From assembly GCF_000422825.1 (NCBI RefSeq), contig NZ_AUGU01000016.1, positions 150,364-214,363 on the forward strand: 64,000 nucleotides of DNA. The letters are read 5' to 3'. How positions within the stretch are numbered: position 1 is the stretch's first letter; every line of letters starts with the position of its first letter. Below are positions 1-7,910 of this stretch, in pieces. The position numbers and the translations under genes were made by a program. Origin of the DNA: Nocardioides insulae DSM 17944 (lineage in GTDB: Bacteria; Actinomycetota; Actinomycetes; Propionibacteriales; Nocardioidaceae). Below the pieces are notes generated by a model, which saw only the letters and a list, made by a program, of their open reading frames with translations, did not search any database and was not told the origin of the DNA.

Positions 1-503
1 GAGCGGTGCCGGAGCAGATCGAGACGGGGGTGGTCCGCGTCGTACCCGCGTGGCTTGGTCTTCAGCCGGTCGCCACCGATATCGAAGCCAGCGCGGCGTA
101 GCCGGTCGAGCAGCCGCTCGAGCTCGGCGCCGTAGGTGTCGTGCGCCGCCGCGGCCCGGTACGCCGCCAGCCGGGCCGGGGGAGCGTGGTAGAAACCGCC
201 TCCGAGGCGGACGCCGCGGGGCGAGACGTCGACGTAGTAGCCGGTCGCCTCGGCGACCCGCACGAACGCGCCCTGATGGGTCTTGTACGGCGTCTTGTCC
301 TTGGCGAAGCGGACGTCGCGGTAGGGCCGGAACACCTTGGCGGTGCCGAACTCGGCGGCCAGCGCGTCGGTGAGCTCGACCATCGGCGCCCGGACGCTCT
401 CCTCGTAGACGTGCTTGTGGGCCGCCCAGAACGCCTTGGTGTTGTCCACTTCGAGGTCGTCGTAGAAGTCGAGTGCGGCGACGGGGAATCCGGTGAAGCT
501 CAC
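1..503 (-). CDS. DUF2461 family protein, 3' end cut by window edge
   Basis: The reverse strand reads from a GTG at 503 (MSFTGFPVAALDFYDDLEVD) and continues off the left edge, so at least 167 residues are present. The opening, followed by KAFWAAHKHVYEES, RDVRFAKDKTPYKTHQGA and a Gly-rich GGGFYHAPPARLAAYR stretch, is the pattern of the DUF2461 (TIGR02453) family, whose members are usually a little over 200 residues. Their biochemical role is not established. No signal peptide or membrane segment is visible. The gene is transcribed away from the neighbour at 682. The GTG start is preferred because the family begins with this F-x-G-F-P motif. Confidence 0.8.
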   Translation of the reverse strand, partial: MSFTGFPVAALDFYDDLEVDNTKAFWAAHKHVYEESVRAPMVELTDALAAEFGTAKVFRPYRDVRFAKDKTPYKTHQGAFVRVAEATGYYVDVSPRGVRLGGGFYHAPPARLAAYRAAAAHDTYGAELERLLDRLRRAGFDIGGDRLKTKPRGYDADHPRLDLLRHR

Positions 504-681
504 CCGGCCAGGGTAGGCAGGGGCCGAGGAAGGTGCCGCCGTGACCCGGGGCCCGCTGCTCCTCTGCCGACGTCGGGCGCGAAAATCGGGCCGCCCATCG
601 GCGTGGCCGGGGTTACCGTGGCGGGTGCCGACGGCCGTCGGACGGACGGGTGGTCGGACGAGACAGGGAAGGGAGAAGAAG

Positions 682-1284
682 ATGGTGAAACGCCCGTCGA
701 TCACGCTCGGTGCCGCAACCACAGCGCTCGGCCTCGCCCTCGGACTGGCCCCGGCCGGTGCCGCCGGAGCGCCGATCCCCAACACCGGCGACGTCGATGT
801 CACCAGGACGGATCCCGCGGGTGACGTCGTCCTCACCGATGACCGTGGGACCCCCGCCGAGGTGGTGAAGCGGTCACCCAGCGACGTGACGAGGGTCCGG
901 ATCCGGGCCAAGCGGACCGGCCCCGAGCGGTACCTCACGGCAAGCTTCAAGGTACGGAAGGCAACGTTGGGCCGCCCGGGAGACCAGACCACCTACGTGC
1001 TCCGGCTCGGCTACCTGAAGACCGTGCGCGTCACTCCGCTGAGGACTCACGTCCGGAAGCTGGTCTTCAACGACGCCGGGCTCGTCGGGTGTCAGGGGAT
1101 CAAGACCCGGATGCGCACCGACATCGACCGGTTCTGGTTCAAGGTGCCGCGGCCCTGCCTGCGTCGGGCGCTCATCGACCACACCCCGGTGCAGGCTGTC
1201 ACGGTGCGGACCAAGGATCTCCGCGGCGAGTACACGCTCACGTACAAGGACACCGTGCGCCCTACCCCTGTGTTCCGACCCTGA
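682..1284 (+). CDS. secreted hypothetical protein
   Basis: This is a 200-residue protein starting at the ATG that follows a purine-rich AGGGAAGGGAGAAGAAG ribosome site; longer in-frame starts upstream lack this. Residues 1-30 form a signal peptide (positively charged MVKRPS, then an Ala/Leu/Gly core ending near AGAAGAP). The mature part is basic and carries two cysteines (GCQGIKTRMRTD and RPCLRR), which could form one disulfide. It resembles the many small exported actinobacterial proteins of unknown function, and I do not recognise a named domain. It converges on the lipoprotein gene at 1308, leaving only 23 bases between them. Confidence 0.7.
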   Translation: MVKRPSITLGAATTALGLALGLAPAGAAGAPIPNTGDVDVTRTDPAGDVVLTDDRGTPAEVVKRSPSDVTRVRIRAKRTGPERYLTASFKVRKATLGRPGDQTTYVLRLGYLKTVRVTPLRTHVRKLVFNDAGLVGCQGIKTRMRTDIDRFWFKVPRPCLRRALIDHTPVQAVTVRTKDLRGEYTLTYKDTVRPTPVFRP

Positions 1285-1307
1285 CCCGGCCGGCGTGGAC
1301 ATGCGGC

Positions 1308-2408
1308 TCAGGACAGTGGGGCGGTGACCTGTTCGTCGCCACCCTCGGCGAGGGAGGTGACGGTGAGCTGGTCGCCGCCGCAGCGCGGTTCTGACAGGAC
1401 CGCCTGTCCCGGCTTCGACTCGTAGACCACGTCGAGGTGCTCGCCGTCCCAGCGGAGCAGGGTGGCCGTGCCGTCGCCGGTCTGGGCGTCACGCGAGAAG
1501 TACGCCGCGCCGCCGCACGCGACCAGGGTGCCGTTGGAGCCCGGGCCCAGGTCGTACTGCGCGTCTCCCGCGCGCGCCCGTACCCGGACCTCCTCGAAGC
1601 GCTGTTCCCGCGGGACGACCGACCAGACCGACCCGCCGGCGAGCAGGACACCCTCGGCCCCCGAGCACGTCGCCACCGAGGGGAACGGCGTGAGTGAGGT
1701 GCCCTCCACCGAGGCGATGGTGCGGCAGGAACGGCCACCGCCCAGGCCGAAGCGGAGCAGGGTGTCGCCGGCCGCGCCCAGGTGGACGTTGTTGAACCCC
1801 TCCCTGGCGCCCACGCACGGCCCCTTCCGCGAGGTGTCGGCGGCGAGGTCGCGGTAGGCGAGGCAGTAGTCGCGGCCCGCGAGCGTGGCGTAGGCGACCC
1901 GGTCGCCGTCGAGCGCCCAGGTGCCGCCCACCGTGGTGGGGATCGGCGAGCCGCCGTCGATGACGGTGCGTCGGCCGGTGGCGAGCTCGATGGCGACGGC
2001 CCGCTGGGGCCGCTCCTCCGCGTTGTCCTGGGAGGCGATCACCGCCCAGGTCTCGCCCAGCAGGGCGTCGGTGACCCGACGGCCGGCGAGGCGCACGGTG
2101 GTCGCCTCGCTGCCCTGGGAGAGGGTGTAGCTGCGCCCGCCGTCCGGTACGGCGAGGGTCCACTCGCCATTGCTGGTCACGGTGGCCCCGTCCGAGCCGG
2201 GCACCGGGCTCCAGTCGAGCAGGTCCCTGCCCGGCTGAGGTACCCCCGGTTCGGACGCCGTACCGCCGGACGCGGTGGCGCTCGCGGCCGGAGTCTCCGG
2301 TGAGGGGCCGTCGCCGGGCGTGTCCTCCCCCTGGCAGCCGCTGAGCGCCAGGGCGAGCAGCGGCGCGAGGAGCCAGGCCGACCGGACGCCGTGGAGTCGA
2401 GCCCGCAT
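1308..2408 (-). CDS. lipoprotein with probable beta-propeller-like fold
   Basis: This 366-residue protein begins MRARLHGVRSAWLLAPLLAL and has a lipobox LALSGC, so it should be lipid-anchored on the outer face of the membrane. A Pro/Ser/Thr/Ala-rich linker follows (residues about 22-55). The rest alternates short strand-like blocks such as WTLAVPDGGRSYTL, WAVIASQDN, WALDGDRVAYATL and LLRWDGEHLDVVYE, a spacing typical of beta-propellers; that fold is inferred. Four cysteines in the second half may pair. Its ATG shares one base with the stop of the peptidase-like gene upstream (TGATG), so the two are translationally coupled and may work together at the cell surface. Confidence 0.7.
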   Translation of the reverse strand: MRARLHGVRSAWLLAPLLALALSGCQGEDTPGDGPSPETPAASATASGGTASEPGVPQPGRDLLDWSPVPGSDGATVTSNGEWTLAVPDGGRSYTLSQGSEATTVRLAGRRVTDALLGETWAVIASQDNAEERPQRAVAIELATGRRTVIDGGSPIPTTVGGTWALDGDRVAYATLAGRDYCLAYRDLAADTSRKGPCVGAREGFNNVHLGAAGDTLLRFGLGGGRSCRTIASVEGTSLTPFPSVATCSGAEGVLLAGGSVWSVVPREQRFEEVRVRARAGDAQYDLGPGSNGTLVACGGAAYFSRDAQTGDGTATLLRWDGEHLDVVYESKPGQAVLSEPRCGGDQLTVTSLAEGGDEQVTAPLS

Positions 2409-3784
2409 CACACCCCGATGTTGTGCTGGAAGTGCGCCTGGTTGGCCCGGTAGCTGCGGTACGCGCGGCGCCACTGCACCCGGGCGATGAACGGCTCCGA
2501 ACGGTCGAAGCGCTGCTGGTTCCACGGCTCGAAGTAGCCGAGGAAGCGCAGTCCGTTCTTGGTGTTGTGGTAGCCGCGGCCGACCTGGAAGTGACCGGAG
2601 GCGTCATCGTCGAGATAGGGATAGAACCGCTTGAGCAGCACCGGGTGCAGCACCACCGGGGCCTTGTAGTCGGCGACGTGCCGCTGGATGAGGTTCCACC
2701 ACTGGTTGAAGGACCAGTCGGAGATGTCGAGCGCGACGTACTTGCCGGCGTACGTCGGGCGATCCCAGCCGCTGCGCCGGTTGACCACGCGCACGATGTC
2801 GGTGATCGCGGTGCCGGCGCTGGTGGTGCCCAGCACGCTGGCCATCTTGGCCTGGCTGCGCGGCTTGCCGTACCAGCCCCACTGGATCATCGCCGTCGTC
2901 GCCGGACCGCACCAGTAGCTCTGGACCTGCTCGGCCACCTGGCGCTTGTCCAGGATCTTCGCGGCGCGGGGGTAGGTCGCGGGCGTGTTGGGGGCGCCTG
3001 CGCGGGCGGCGGTGCCGCCGGCTCCGCCGGTGTCGGCCCGGGCCTCCGGATGGAGATCCAGGAAGTCCTCGGGCAGGGGCGTGCCCTGCAGTTCGTGACG
3101 GAGCAGCCAGACCTTGGCGACCGAACGGGCGGCCTGGGTCAGCTCTGCGCGTTCCTTGCGGGCGCGCTGCGCCGGGTTGAGTCGGGCCTGCCGGCGCAGC
3201 AGCGCCGCCGCGTCGAGGTCGCCGGTGCGCTCGCGACGCGACCCGGAACGGGCGGCGACCCGCGCGGCGGCGGCCATCCGGGCCTGCACCTCCGCCTCGG
3301 TGGAGGTGGTCCAGCCGTTACCGAGGCAGTAGCGCTGCCCCTCGAAGAGCGCACAACGCACCAGGTTGGTCGCGAGCTGCCCGGGGAGCGAGCGGCCGCT
3401 GACCCGTGCCTGCTGGCCTTCGGCGAGGACCGCGTCGATCTCGGCCTGCATCTCCGCAGTGACCTTGCCCGGGCCGACGGTCGAGGCGAGCGCCGGCTGC
3501 GCGGCCGGCGCGATCCGGCCGGCCTCCTCGTCGTCCCCGCGGGGCACGAACGGTGCGGCGGCCAGGATCACGGCCAGGGCGGCCACGGTCAGGGTGCGCG
3601 GGCGGCGCCACCACCGTCGGTGGCCGTCGGTGCTGGGCTCGGCGGCGTTGGACTCGGCGGCATTGGGCTCATCGATGGTGGGCTCGGCGGCGCTGGGCTC
3701 ATCCGTGCTGGGGTGCGGGTTGCGGCCGGCGCCGGGGTCGGGGGTGGCGTCGGCCTTCTCGGGAGACGTCGGGTCCGACGGCAT
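2408..3784 (-). CDS. membrane-anchored C39-like cysteine peptidase homologue
   Basis: This 458-residue protein starts at the ATG behind GAGAGGA. The first 75 residues are acidic and Pro/Ala-rich with near-repeats of DEPSAAEP and DEPNAAES; a single hydrophobic segment (LTVAALAVILAAAPFVP) then anchors it, leaving the bulk outside. A central charged helical region precedes a C-terminal papain-like domain of the Peptidase_C39_2 type: Cys292 in SYWCGPATTAM and His398 in SGHFQVGRGYH are the expected nucleophile and general base. Cleavage of a partner or cell-wall peptide is possible, but no substrate can be read from the sequence. It is coupled to the following lipoprotein gene. Confidence 0.75.
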   Translation of the reverse strand: MPSDPTSPEKADATPDPGAGRNPHPSTDEPSAAEPTIDEPNAAESNAAEPSTDGHRRWWRRPRTLTVAALAVILAAAPFVPRGDDEEAGRIAPAAQPALASTVGPGKVTAEMQAEIDAVLAEGQQARVSGRSLPGQLATNLVRCALFEGQRYCLGNGWTTSTEAEVQARMAAAARVAARSGSRRERTGDLDAAALLRRQARLNPAQRARKERAELTQAARSVAKVWLLRHELQGTPLPEDFLDLHPEARADTGGAGGTAARAGAPNTPATYPRAAKILDKRQVAEQVQSYWCGPATTAMIQWGWYGKPRSQAKMASVLGTTSAGTAITDIVRVVNRRSGWDRPTYAGKYVALDISDWSFNQWWNLIQRHVADYKAPVVLHPVLLKRFYPYLDDDASGHFQVGRGYHNTKNGLRFLGYFEPWNQQRFDRSEPFIARVQWRRAYRSYRANQAHFQHNIGV

Positions 3785-4027
3785 GGTGGGTCCTCTCGAC
3801 CAGGGAATGGCTCGTCCCAGCCTGAACAACTACAACCTGAATCGCAACTGCCACAACCATCACGCGTGTCACAGTCGCGATCAGGCAGGCTCCCATCGGC
3901 GCGCAGCGGCGATCTGAGGGCCCGGCAGGGCGGTGCCGAAGAGTGCTTCGTCGCGCCGACGAGTTGGCGGGCGAACGGTCGGCGACTCGGCAGCCCGCAT
4001 CACGTGGGTTCCGCCGATGTCACCCGC

Positions 4028-4831
4028 TCAGTCCTCGGGCGGCAGTGACTCGAGCGGCAGTGAGAGGTGTTGGTGGACCACCAGCCACCGTCCATCGCGA
4101 CGGGCGAAGACCCGCGTGCCCCGGTTGTACACCTCCTTGACCGAGCCGTCCTCCTGGCTGATCCGCACCCGGTCGATGCCCCAGCTGACCGCGAGGTCAC
4201 CTCCCATGCGCACCGTCAGGTCGGGGGTGTCCAGATCGACGCCGTGCGGAGCGGCCTCGAGGCCGGTGGCACACACCGCTCGAACGGCGTCGACGCCGAC
4301 GTACTCCATCGGCGGGACCTGCTCGTAGGACACGACCTCCTCGGCGATGTGAGCCATGAGCGCGTCGAGGTCCGCAGCCCGGGTTCCCTCACCGAAGGCG
4401 TCGTGGACCAGGCGGACGTCCTGGTCGGAGTTCGTGCTGGTCGGATCGGCGAAGGAATGGTGCTCGTGGGCGACGACCCAGCGGCCGTCCTCGCGGCGCA
4501 GACCGAGGGTGAGCCGCAGGCGCACCTCGGGTGTGTCGGTCAGTTGCTCCGGCGTCCCGCAGAGCAGCAGGGCGTGGGCGAACGCGACGTCCTCGCCGGC
4601 GGTGACGTCGAGCTCGACGATCTCGAACCGTGCGCCCGAGGCCTGCCACTGGAAGAAACCCGGCCAGGTAGCCCGGTAGGCCTCGATCCCGCGGACGCCG
4701 TCGTACGGCGGCGGGACGTCGAACATGACGATGTCGTCGGCGTGGTCGGCCAGCACGGTGTCCATGTCGCCGGCGTGCACCGCCTCCGCCCAGCGTCGTA
4801 CCAGTTCTCGGATCTGCTCGTCGTTGCTCAT
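4028..4831 (-). CDS. tandem SnoaL-like (NTF2-fold) protein
   Basis: This 267-residue protein consists of two NTF2/SnoaL-like modules in series. The first spans residues 1-130 (RELVRRWAEAVHAGDMDTVLADHADDIVMFD, then DGRWVVAHEHHSF). The second spans residues 137-267 (VRLVHDAFGEGTRAADLDALMAHIAEEVVSYE, then DGRWLVVHQHLSLP). The repeated DGRWxVxHxHxS ending makes an internal duplication clear. Such folds bind small hydrophobic ligands or act as ketosteroid-isomerase-like enzymes; the ligand is unknown here. The start ATG follows GAGAGGAG. It lies 54 bases behind the sigma-factor gene, which itself ends in a related domain, so the two are probably co-transcribed. Confidence 0.8.
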   Translation of the reverse strand: MSNDEQIRELVRRWAEAVHAGDMDTVLADHADDIVMFDVPPPYDGVRGIEAYRATWPGFFQWQASGARFEIVELDVTAGEDVAFAHALLLCGTPEQLTDTPEVRLRLTLGLRREDGRWVVAHEHHSFADPTSTNSDQDVRLVHDAFGEGTRAADLDALMAHIAEEVVSYEQVPPMEYVGVDAVRAVCATGLEAAPHGVDLDTPDLTVRMGGDLAVSWGIDRVRISQEDGSVKEVYNRGTRVFARRDGRWLVVHQHLSLPLESLPPED

Positions 4832-4885
4832 GGTCGGCTCCTCTCGTGGTCCTGTCTCCCTTACAACCCGCCACGGAGCCCGGAA

Positions 4886-5827
4886 TCATCGTTCTGAAGC
4901 AGCGATCTCGGCAGGCAGCCCGAATCGACCGAACACCTCGGGGGTCAGGAACGACACGACCTCGGTGACCAGGCCGCCGCGGACGCGGATGACGTCGAGC
5001 GCCACCGCGCCGTACGCCCCGCGCTCGTCGGCCCGGGCATAGGTGCCGAACGCCGTCTGCTCGTTGGCGCGAACGCCGATGAAGCGCCACCGCAGGCCGG
5101 GCGGGCCGAGCGGGCCGTCGAGCAGGAACCCGCGGATCGCGTCGTGGCCGCGGAACCACTGCGGCAGAGGTGGCATCGAGTACTCCGCGTCCGCGTCGAG
5201 CAGCGCGAGGATCGCGTCGACATCGCCCTGTTCCCAGGCTCGGGCGTACAGCGCCGCGACCCGCGCCACCTCGTCGTCGGGCCCTTCGGGCGGTGGCAGT
5301 CGACCGGCCACTTTGGCGCGTGCCCGCTGGAGCGCGGAGTTCAGCGCAGGCACGCTCACCGTCAGGACCTCGGCGGCTTCGGCCGCGTTGAAGCCGAGCA
5401 CGTCACGAAGGATCAGGGCCGCTCGCTGCCGCCCGGGCAGGTGCTGCAGCAGAGCGACGAAGGCGAGCGTCATCGAATCGGTGGCGTCGTAGGTCGCCTC
5501 GGGTCCGACGGGTCCCGCACCGTTGCCGGCCGGGTGCGGCTCCAGCCACGCGACCTGGTCGCCGGTGGCGCCGGGCGAAAGGTCGACCGGGAGTTCGCGC
5601 CGCCGCCGCCGTTCGATCAGGGTCAGGCAACGGTTGGTCGCGATCCGGTAGAGCCAGGCGCGGACGTTGCTGTCCGGCTCGAGCCGGTCGGCCGCCGCCC
5701 AGGCGCGGAGCAGCGTCTCCTGCACCGCGTCCTCGGCGTCGTGGACCGACCCGAGCATGCGGTAGCAGTGCACCTCGAGCGCGGCGCGATACTGCTCGGC
5801 CGCGGTGGCGAAGTCGACCGTCGTCAC
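4886..5827 (-). CDS. ECF sigma factor with C-terminal SnoaL-like domain
   Basis: This is a 313-residue ECF sigma-70 factor of the kind with a C-terminal NTF2-like extension (TIGR02960/SigG-like). Region 2 is seen as YRMLGSVHDAEDAVQETLLRAW and AWLYRIATNRCL, and region 4 as LPGRQRAALILRDVLGFNAAEAAEVL. Residues from about 185 form the SnoaL-like module (DVDAILALLDADAEYSMPPLPQWFRG), which in related sigma factors helps control activity. A GTG start at VTTVDFATAAEQ gives the family length; a longer TTG start at 6031 would overlap the divergent gene and adds no conserved sequence. No anti-sigma gene is adjacent. Targets cannot be told from this window. Confidence 0.85.
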   Translation of the reverse strand: MTTVDFATAAEQYRAALEVHCYRMLGSVHDAEDAVQETLLRAWAAADRLEPDSNVRAWLYRIATNRCLTLIERRRRRELPVDLSPGATGDQVAWLEPHPAGNGAGPVGPEATYDATDSMTLAFVALLQHLPGRQRAALILRDVLGFNAAEAAEVLTVSVPALNSALQRARAKVAGRLPPPEGPDDEVARVAALYARAWEQGDVDAILALLDADAEYSMPPLPQWFRGHDAIRGFLLDGPLGPPGLRWRFIGVRANEQTAFGTYARADERGAYGAVALDVIRVRGGLVTEVVSFLTPEVFGRFGLPAEIAASER

Positions 5828-6021
5828 CCACGTCAGACAACCACATGACCTGCTCGGGTGGGTGTGGACGCCGTTCACCCACCTCGCCGCTTCGACGTGA
5901 TCCTCGGCTGCGAGGCGGCCAACGACGTCCCCGCAGAGGGCATGCGGACGACCGATCCGGTTGAGGTTCCGCGATCCGACCCATGGAGCCGCCCGTTGCA
6001 GCCGGGCGGTATACACGAACC

Positions 6022-6963
6022 ATGCGCGCAATCGGAGTGAGTGAGTACAGCGGGCCGCAGGCCCTGCACGAGATCGACCTGCCCACCGAGCCGCTCGGGC
6101 CGGGCCAGGTCCGCGTCCGGGTGAGGGCGGCCGCGGTGAACCCGACCGACACCTACGTCGTCAACGGGGCCCGCAACAGGTCGGGTGTGCCGCGTGAGGT
6201 CGCCGACGTACCCGGGATGGACATCGCCGGTGAGCTGCTCGAGGTCGGTCCCGAGACGCAGACCGACCTGGCCGTCGGGGACGCCGTGATGGGGGTCGTC
6301 GTACCCACCGGCCAGCACGGCGCCTACCGCGAGGACATCGTGCTTCCGGTCGGCTCCGTCGTCCGTGCGCCCCGGGATGTCTCGCACGCCGAGGCCGCGA
6401 CGCTGCCGATGAACGGGCTGACCGCGCAGCTCGCGTTGGACAAGCTGGCACTCGCCCCCGGTGAGGTGGTCGCGGTGACCGGCGCCGCCGGTGCTCTGGG
6501 TGGCTACGTCATTCCGCTGGCCAAGCGCGCCGGCCTCACCGTCGTGGCGGACGCCGCCGAGAAGGACGTGGAGCTGGTGCGCTCCTTCGGTGCGGACCAC
6601 GTGGTGCCACGAGGCGACGACGTCGCGGACCGGATCCGCGACCTCTTCCCCGACGGGGTCGACGGCCTGGTCGACGGCGCCGTCCAGGGCGAGAAGGTGC
6701 TCGGCGCGGTGAAGGACGACGGCGGCGTGGCGACGGTGCGGTTCTGGAAGGGCGACGGCAGCCGCCAGCTGCGCTTCTACCCGGTGCTGGTGGCCGAGGT
6801 CGCCGAGCGCAGCGACTGGCTGGAGGAGTTGCGCGAGCTCGCCGAGGCGGGCGTGCTGGAACTGCGGGTCGCGGACGTCGTACCGGCGAAGGACGCGAGC
6901 CAGGCGCACGAGCGGCTGGCGGCCGGCGGTGTGCGCGGGCGGTTGGTGCTCGACTTCGCCTGA
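6022..6963 (+). CDS. NADP-dependent quinone oxidoreductase-like dehydrogenase
   Basis: This 313-residue member of the medium-chain dehydrogenase/reductase superfamily (QOR branch) has the N-terminal GroES-like domain (LGPGQVRVRVRAAAVNPTDTYVVNG and PGMDIAGELLEVG). Its Rossmann half carries VVAVTGAAGALGGYVIPLAKRAG. The zinc-ligand cysteines of alcohol dehydrogenases are absent, so it should be a zinc-independent NADPH:quinone or enone reductase in the cytoplasm. It ends with the common RLVLDFA. It is divergent from the sigma-factor gene with about 194 bases between starts, so a shared regulatory region is possible, although I see no clear operator. Confidence 0.85.
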   Translation: MRAIGVSEYSGPQALHEIDLPTEPLGPGQVRVRVRAAAVNPTDTYVVNGARNRSGVPREVADVPGMDIAGELLEVGPETQTDLAVGDAVMGVVVPTGQHGAYREDIVLPVGSVVRAPRDVSHAEAATLPMNGLTAQLALDKLALAPGEVVAVTGAAGALGGYVIPLAKRAGLTVVADAAEKDVELVRSFGADHVVPRGDDVADRIRDLFPDGVDGLVDGAVQGEKVLGAVKDDGGVATVRFWKGDGSRQLRFYPVLVAEVAERSDWLEELRELAEAGVLELRVADVVPAKDASQAHERLAAGGVRGRLVLDFA

Positions 6964-7005
6964 GGGCGCCTCACCCGGAGGCTGGTGGGTCCGGCCGTCT
7001 GGGCA

Positions 7006-7035
7006 GGGCTCGCGCGCCGGACTGCGCGCGAGCCC
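7006..7035. terminator. bidirectional hairpin terminator
   Basis: Perfect 12-bp inverted repeat GGGCTCGCGCGC / GCGCGCGAGCCC with loop CGGACT. It sits between the convergent dehydrogenase (ends 6963) and TetR gene (ends 7151). There is no T-tract, as is common in GC-rich actinobacteria. Confidence 0.6.
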
Positions 7036-7150
7036 CCGGCGCCGGTGGGGCGAGCCGGGGTCTGACGCGAGGACCAAACCCTTGGAGTGAATCTTCGCGT
7101 CGGACTGTGTCCTCACACCCGATCTCGACCAACGTGTGTGCCCAGCACAC

Positions 7151-7774
7151 CTAGATGCTTGCGCGAGTCCACGCCGACAACGCCACGGCCTTCAAGCCCT
7201 CGATGAACTCTTCTTCGTCAACAGGCAAGGGAGAGGCAAAGTCGGCCCCGAAACCTGTGCGCAGGACGAGTGCGCCGAAGCACATCTGGAACACAGCCGC
7301 TCGGAGGGCGGTGTGGGATTCAGGTGTCACCGAGTCAGTCAGACGGTTGAACAGGTCCGCCAGTGTGTTGCTCGCCTCGACGCCGTGTTCCCGCACCGTC
7401 GCATTGGTCGCGGAGATGACGATCACGGCGTGAAGGAAGCCTTGGTGCGCGATAAAGATTCGCGCCACCACATCGACAGCGGCGCATACGACCTCGTCGA
7501 CCGACGCGGCATCGGATCCTTGAACTGAGTCGAGGGACTCCTCGGTAGAGCGGATCTTCTCGATGCCGTGTTGGTAGACCGCCAGGAACAGTGCGTCCTT
7601 GTTCGGGGCCCTGCGGTAGATCGTCGGCGGGGTCACTCCGGCGCGATGGCAGACAGCCGCGATGGTGAATCCCTCGCTGCCGCCCTCGGAGAGCACGGCG
7701 ACACCCGCGTCGAGGACGCGCGCCCACGCCTCGCGGCTCCGCTGCTGCTGGGCGGGGCGGACGGTCAACTCCAT
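7151..7774 (-). CDS. TetR/AcrR family regulator
   Basis: This 207-residue repressor has an N-terminal TetR helix-turn-helix: AWARVLDAGVAVLSEGGSEGFTIAAVCHRAGVTPPTIYRRAPNKDALFLAVY (residues about 12-65, given here in overlapping motif terms TIAAVCHRAGV and TPPTIYRRAPNK). The C-terminal ligand domain is all-helical and not diagnostic. The ATG for MELTVRPAQQQ is chosen; longer TTG starts run into the intergenic repeats. It is divergent from the FAD monooxygenase at 7911, the usual layout for a TetR repressor that senses the substrate or product of its neighbour. The 136-base gap holds three 11-bp phased repeats that may be its operator. Confidence 0.85.
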   Translation of the reverse strand: MELTVRPAQQQRSREAWARVLDAGVAVLSEGGSEGFTIAAVCHRAGVTPPTIYRRAPNKDALFLAVYQHGIEKIRSTEESLDSVQGSDAASVDEVVCAAVDVVARIFIAHQGFLHAVIVISATNATVREHGVEASNTLADLFNRLTDSVTPESHTALRAAVFQMCFGALVLRTGFGADFASPLPVDEEEFIEGLKAVALSAWTRASI

Positions 7775-7803
7775 GGCTTCAGTCTCCCTGATCGGTGCTG
7801 CGT

Positions 7804-7836
7804 CCCACCTCGGACCCACCTGGGACCCACCTCGGA
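7804..7836. repeat. three tandem 11-bp repeats, candidate operator
   Basis: CCCACCTCGGA, CCCACCTGGGA and CCCACCTCGGA follow each other without gaps, so each copy lies one helical turn from the next. They lie between the divergent tetR and monooxygenase genes. A TTGACA at 7845-7850 follows, although a good -10 at 17 bases is missing (CAAACT). Confidence 0.55.
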
Positions 7837-7910
7837 CTCCTTCCTTGACAACCGGTGACCGGCGCCACAAACTGTGCAAATAGTAATGCTAGTTATCGTT
7901 AGGATCCACC

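Noticed and set aside
2423..4048. A 541-codon frame on the + strand over the peptidase-like gene
   Set aside because: It is the antisense shadow of a GC-rich gene; the lower strand has the signal anchor, Cys/His motifs and ribosome site.
7845..7873. TTGACA as promoter for the FAD monooxygenase
   Set aside because: The -35 is perfect but the hexamer at 17 bases is CAAACT, and better AT-rich blocks lie about 30 bases away, so I cannot assign a full promoter.
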